From Paramecium sonneborni (Eukaryota; Ciliophora; Oligohymenophorea; Peniculida; Parameciidae): a DNA stretch of 64,000 nucleotides. The DNA lies in the NCBI GenBank assembly GCA_905182985.1, contig CAJJDN010000013.1, forward strand, positions 706,516 to 770,515. The letters run 5' to 3'. Positions 62,401 through 64,000 of this stretch are shown here, one piece after another; position 1 is the first letter of the stretch; every line of letters begins with the position of its first letter. Both the position numbers and the translations under genes were made by a program. The notes under the pieces were generated by a model. It ran no database searches and was not told the origin of the DNA. It was given only the letters and a program-made list of their open reading frames with translations.

Positions 62401-62523
62401 TTAAGTGTTATTTAAGTTTGGTTATAATTATTAAAGTAATTTTTCTTTTTCTTATCTCCAAAACACAGATTTACTTTTATATTATTGCTTCATTTGTTCA
62501 GATAAAATATTTGACATTACCAT
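59410..62523 (-). CDS. Very large Gln/Asn/Ser-rich protein of unknown function
   Basis: A 1,021-residue frame using introns of 23 nt (near 59820) and 25 nt (near 59585). If the second is not used, the frame ends at TGA 59557-59555 and is 40 residues shorter; the longer form ends in an acidic tail. Sequence is dominated by Gln, Asn, Ser and Lys throughout, with an acidic/hydrophobic segment DSDSDEEIQFIKKKQ about two thirds along and a short basic helix near the end (ASQKAKIARKFQQIHYKS). It looks intrinsically disordered. No domain is recognised. Two in-frame Mets start at 62523 and 62518. Confidence 0.65.
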
Positions 62524-63012
62524 AAAAGAAATCATCCGTTAAATTTTTTTATTTATAAATTATGCAATAATACAAGGTCAAAATTTCGATAAAGTGTTAT
62601 TTCAATATTTATAGAATTATGGTAAATGAAAATTGAAAGAGATGAAGTTAAATAAAAAGAACCTTTTAATGACAAAGGAAATTACCTTATTCATATAATA
62701 TAGAATTATTAGTTTTTTTTAATCGAAATTAGTATATTTAATAATAATTTCCATAAATGTAATTAAAGAGATTTCTAAAATAAGAAAGGAAATTGATTCT
62801 CTTATTATTTTTAGATTAGGAAATTAAATTATTAAATTAATGATAATTCTCTACAATAAAATATAATTGATATCAATATTCTTAGTATTTTTGTGGGTTG
62901 TATTCTTGTATCAAAAATGAAAGATTTATAAACTATTTTCGTGTATTGCGATATCTAACAGTAATTATTGAATAGAAAAATAAAATTAATATTTTGAATA
63001 AGTACCTAATTA
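62524..63012. promoter_or_regulatory. 489-bp divergent intergenic region
   Basis: Separates the starts of the Gln/Asn-rich gene (minus) and the membrane-protein gene (plus). No open frame, repeat or RNA signature is visible. It is long for this window and should hold two separate promoters, but no element can be named. Confidence 0.4.
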
Positions 63013-64000
63013 ATGAGTAATCCAGATAATGCAGCTAAAACAAGATAAGAGAAAAAAGAGATCCTATTTGAAAACTTAGATGTAAAAAGCATAGAATGGA
63101 GACCATATCGATGTTTTATAATCCTTTATTTATTCAACGCAACGATTGCATTGCCATATTTTACTTTAAAATTGTTTTATTTATATGTATAATAAATAGC
63201 AAAAAGCATAAGATTCTTTAGGCTAGTTCAAGTATATATTAAAATGAATTTGTTTTAGGGTTTAAAGGCCATAATATTTTTTATATGTGATCTTGCTATG
63301 ACAATATCAATTTTAATGATGTATATACTAGTAGTATTAAGATATAAGTAGACAATTAATTATGAGGATTGGGCAATATCTTGTTTAATATTTTTACAAT
63401 CTTAAATTTTAATGTCTTCATATGTTTTAACAATTTCAATTGATAGAAAAGAATTGCATTTAGATTTTCTAATGTCTGAGGCTAATATGAGTAAGTTAGG
63501 TCTTGGAAGATTGTATTAAAAATTATTACATTAAAATCTTTCTAGTGAGAAATAAGAAGAATAGAAACAGGATAATTTATTTAAATAGATTCGAGATGCA
63601 ATGGAAACTGAAAATATAGATAGTACACTCTATTATATAGCACTTGAATCTGATCCAGGTATCTGTACAATAGATGATATTATAACGTTGAGTGATCATT
63701 CAATTAGTGAACTTATAGAAAAAGCTAGGAAATCATTATAAACTCAACATGATGTTCCATTTGAAAGAAAATAGTTTGAATAACCATCAACAAAATTGAA
63801 AATCTTAAAAGAATTAAAAGCTTTAGGTTTTCGTGGTTATAGACATGCTATTGATAATTTTTTATGGCCTCATTATGATTACATAAAAGTTAAATAAGAA
63901 AAAGATCCAGCATCAATTCTTTTCATTTATTTCTTAGTATTAATTGCTAAAGGAAGTTTCCCACTTTATCTTCTATTATAAGCAGTTGATATTTTAGAAA
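63013..64000 (+). CDS. Multi-pass membrane protein, N-terminal part (cut by window end)
   Basis: Open from ATG 63013 to the window end, with one probable 27-nt intron (GTATAT...TTTAG near 63233-63259) that is a multiple of three and would otherwise be silent. At least three hydrophobic segments are visible: CFIILYLFNATIALPYFTL, IIFFICDLAMTISILMMYIL and a second-half segment ILFIYFLVLIAKG, plus a cytosolic helical stretch between them (LESDPGICTIDDIITLSDHS). No transporter or channel signature is obvious in this part. The missing C-terminus may identify it. Confidence 0.6.

Noticed and set aside
1..64000. tRNA, rRNA, CRISPR, transposase and telomeric repeats
   Set aside because: I scanned the gene-poor stretches for cloverleaf arms, conserved rRNA segments, regular spacers, transposase motifs and C4A2/C3A3 repeats and saw none.

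Overview
The window is ciliate macronuclear DNA, almost certainly from Paramecium (species not resolvable by eye). Two signals decide this. First, long conserved reading frames appear only when TAA and TAG are read as glutamine and TGA is the sole stop. Second, frames are interrupted by very short introns, about 19-34 nt, nearly all GTA...TAG, and removing them restores domains and frame exactly. DNA is very AT-rich, and intergenic distances are often only 15-100 bp. Coordinates given for genes are genomic spans from ATG to TGA including introns.

Layout. 1-12.5 kb: the end of an unknown gene, a PP2C phosphatase, a coiled-coil protein, a large LRR/coiled-coil/EF-hand protein, an IQ+MORN protein, a Rab2-like GTPase and the axonemal protein CCDC96/CFAP184. 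The last is split by an assembly join at an N at 10309. 12.5-14.6 kb: a gene desert of about 2.2 kb. 14.6-24 kb: a large protein with a serine-less alpha/beta-hydrolase-like tail, several coiled-coil genes and a sirtuin-fold protein lacking the catalytic histidine. 24-33 kb: a Q/N-rich protein, a small cysteine-rich GPI-type surface protein, a large unknown protein, an RNase H-like protein, a B-box coiled-coil protein and a type I membrane protein. 32.8-39 kb: an Hrd1/gp78-type ER ubiquitin ligase, an ankyrin protein, a PH-like/CAMK-like kinase and the RNA-export WD protein Rae1/Gle2. 39-48 kb: small unknown genes, a coiled-coil gene, a BAG6-like UBL protein with a long polyQ, Sem1/Dss1 and a GRAM-TLDc (OXR1-like) protein. 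48-54 kb: an unknown gene, a decayed ORF, Rmnd5/Gid2 ligase, CFAP410 and cyclin L. 54-58.4 kb: a second desert, then an EF-hand protein with RSRERLE-type repeats, artefactually duplicated around an N at 56483. 58.4-64 kb: COQ10, a 1,000-residue Q/N-rich protein and the start of a multi-pass membrane protein.

The genes do not form operons; they are independent eukaryotic units in all orientations. Two functional themes recur: cilia and cortex (CCDC96, CFAP410, EF-hand, MORN and coiled-coil proteins) and ubiquitin/proteasome (Hrd1-like RING, BAG6-like UBL, Sem1, Gid2). I saw no rRNA, tRNA, CRISPR, transposase or telomeric repeat.
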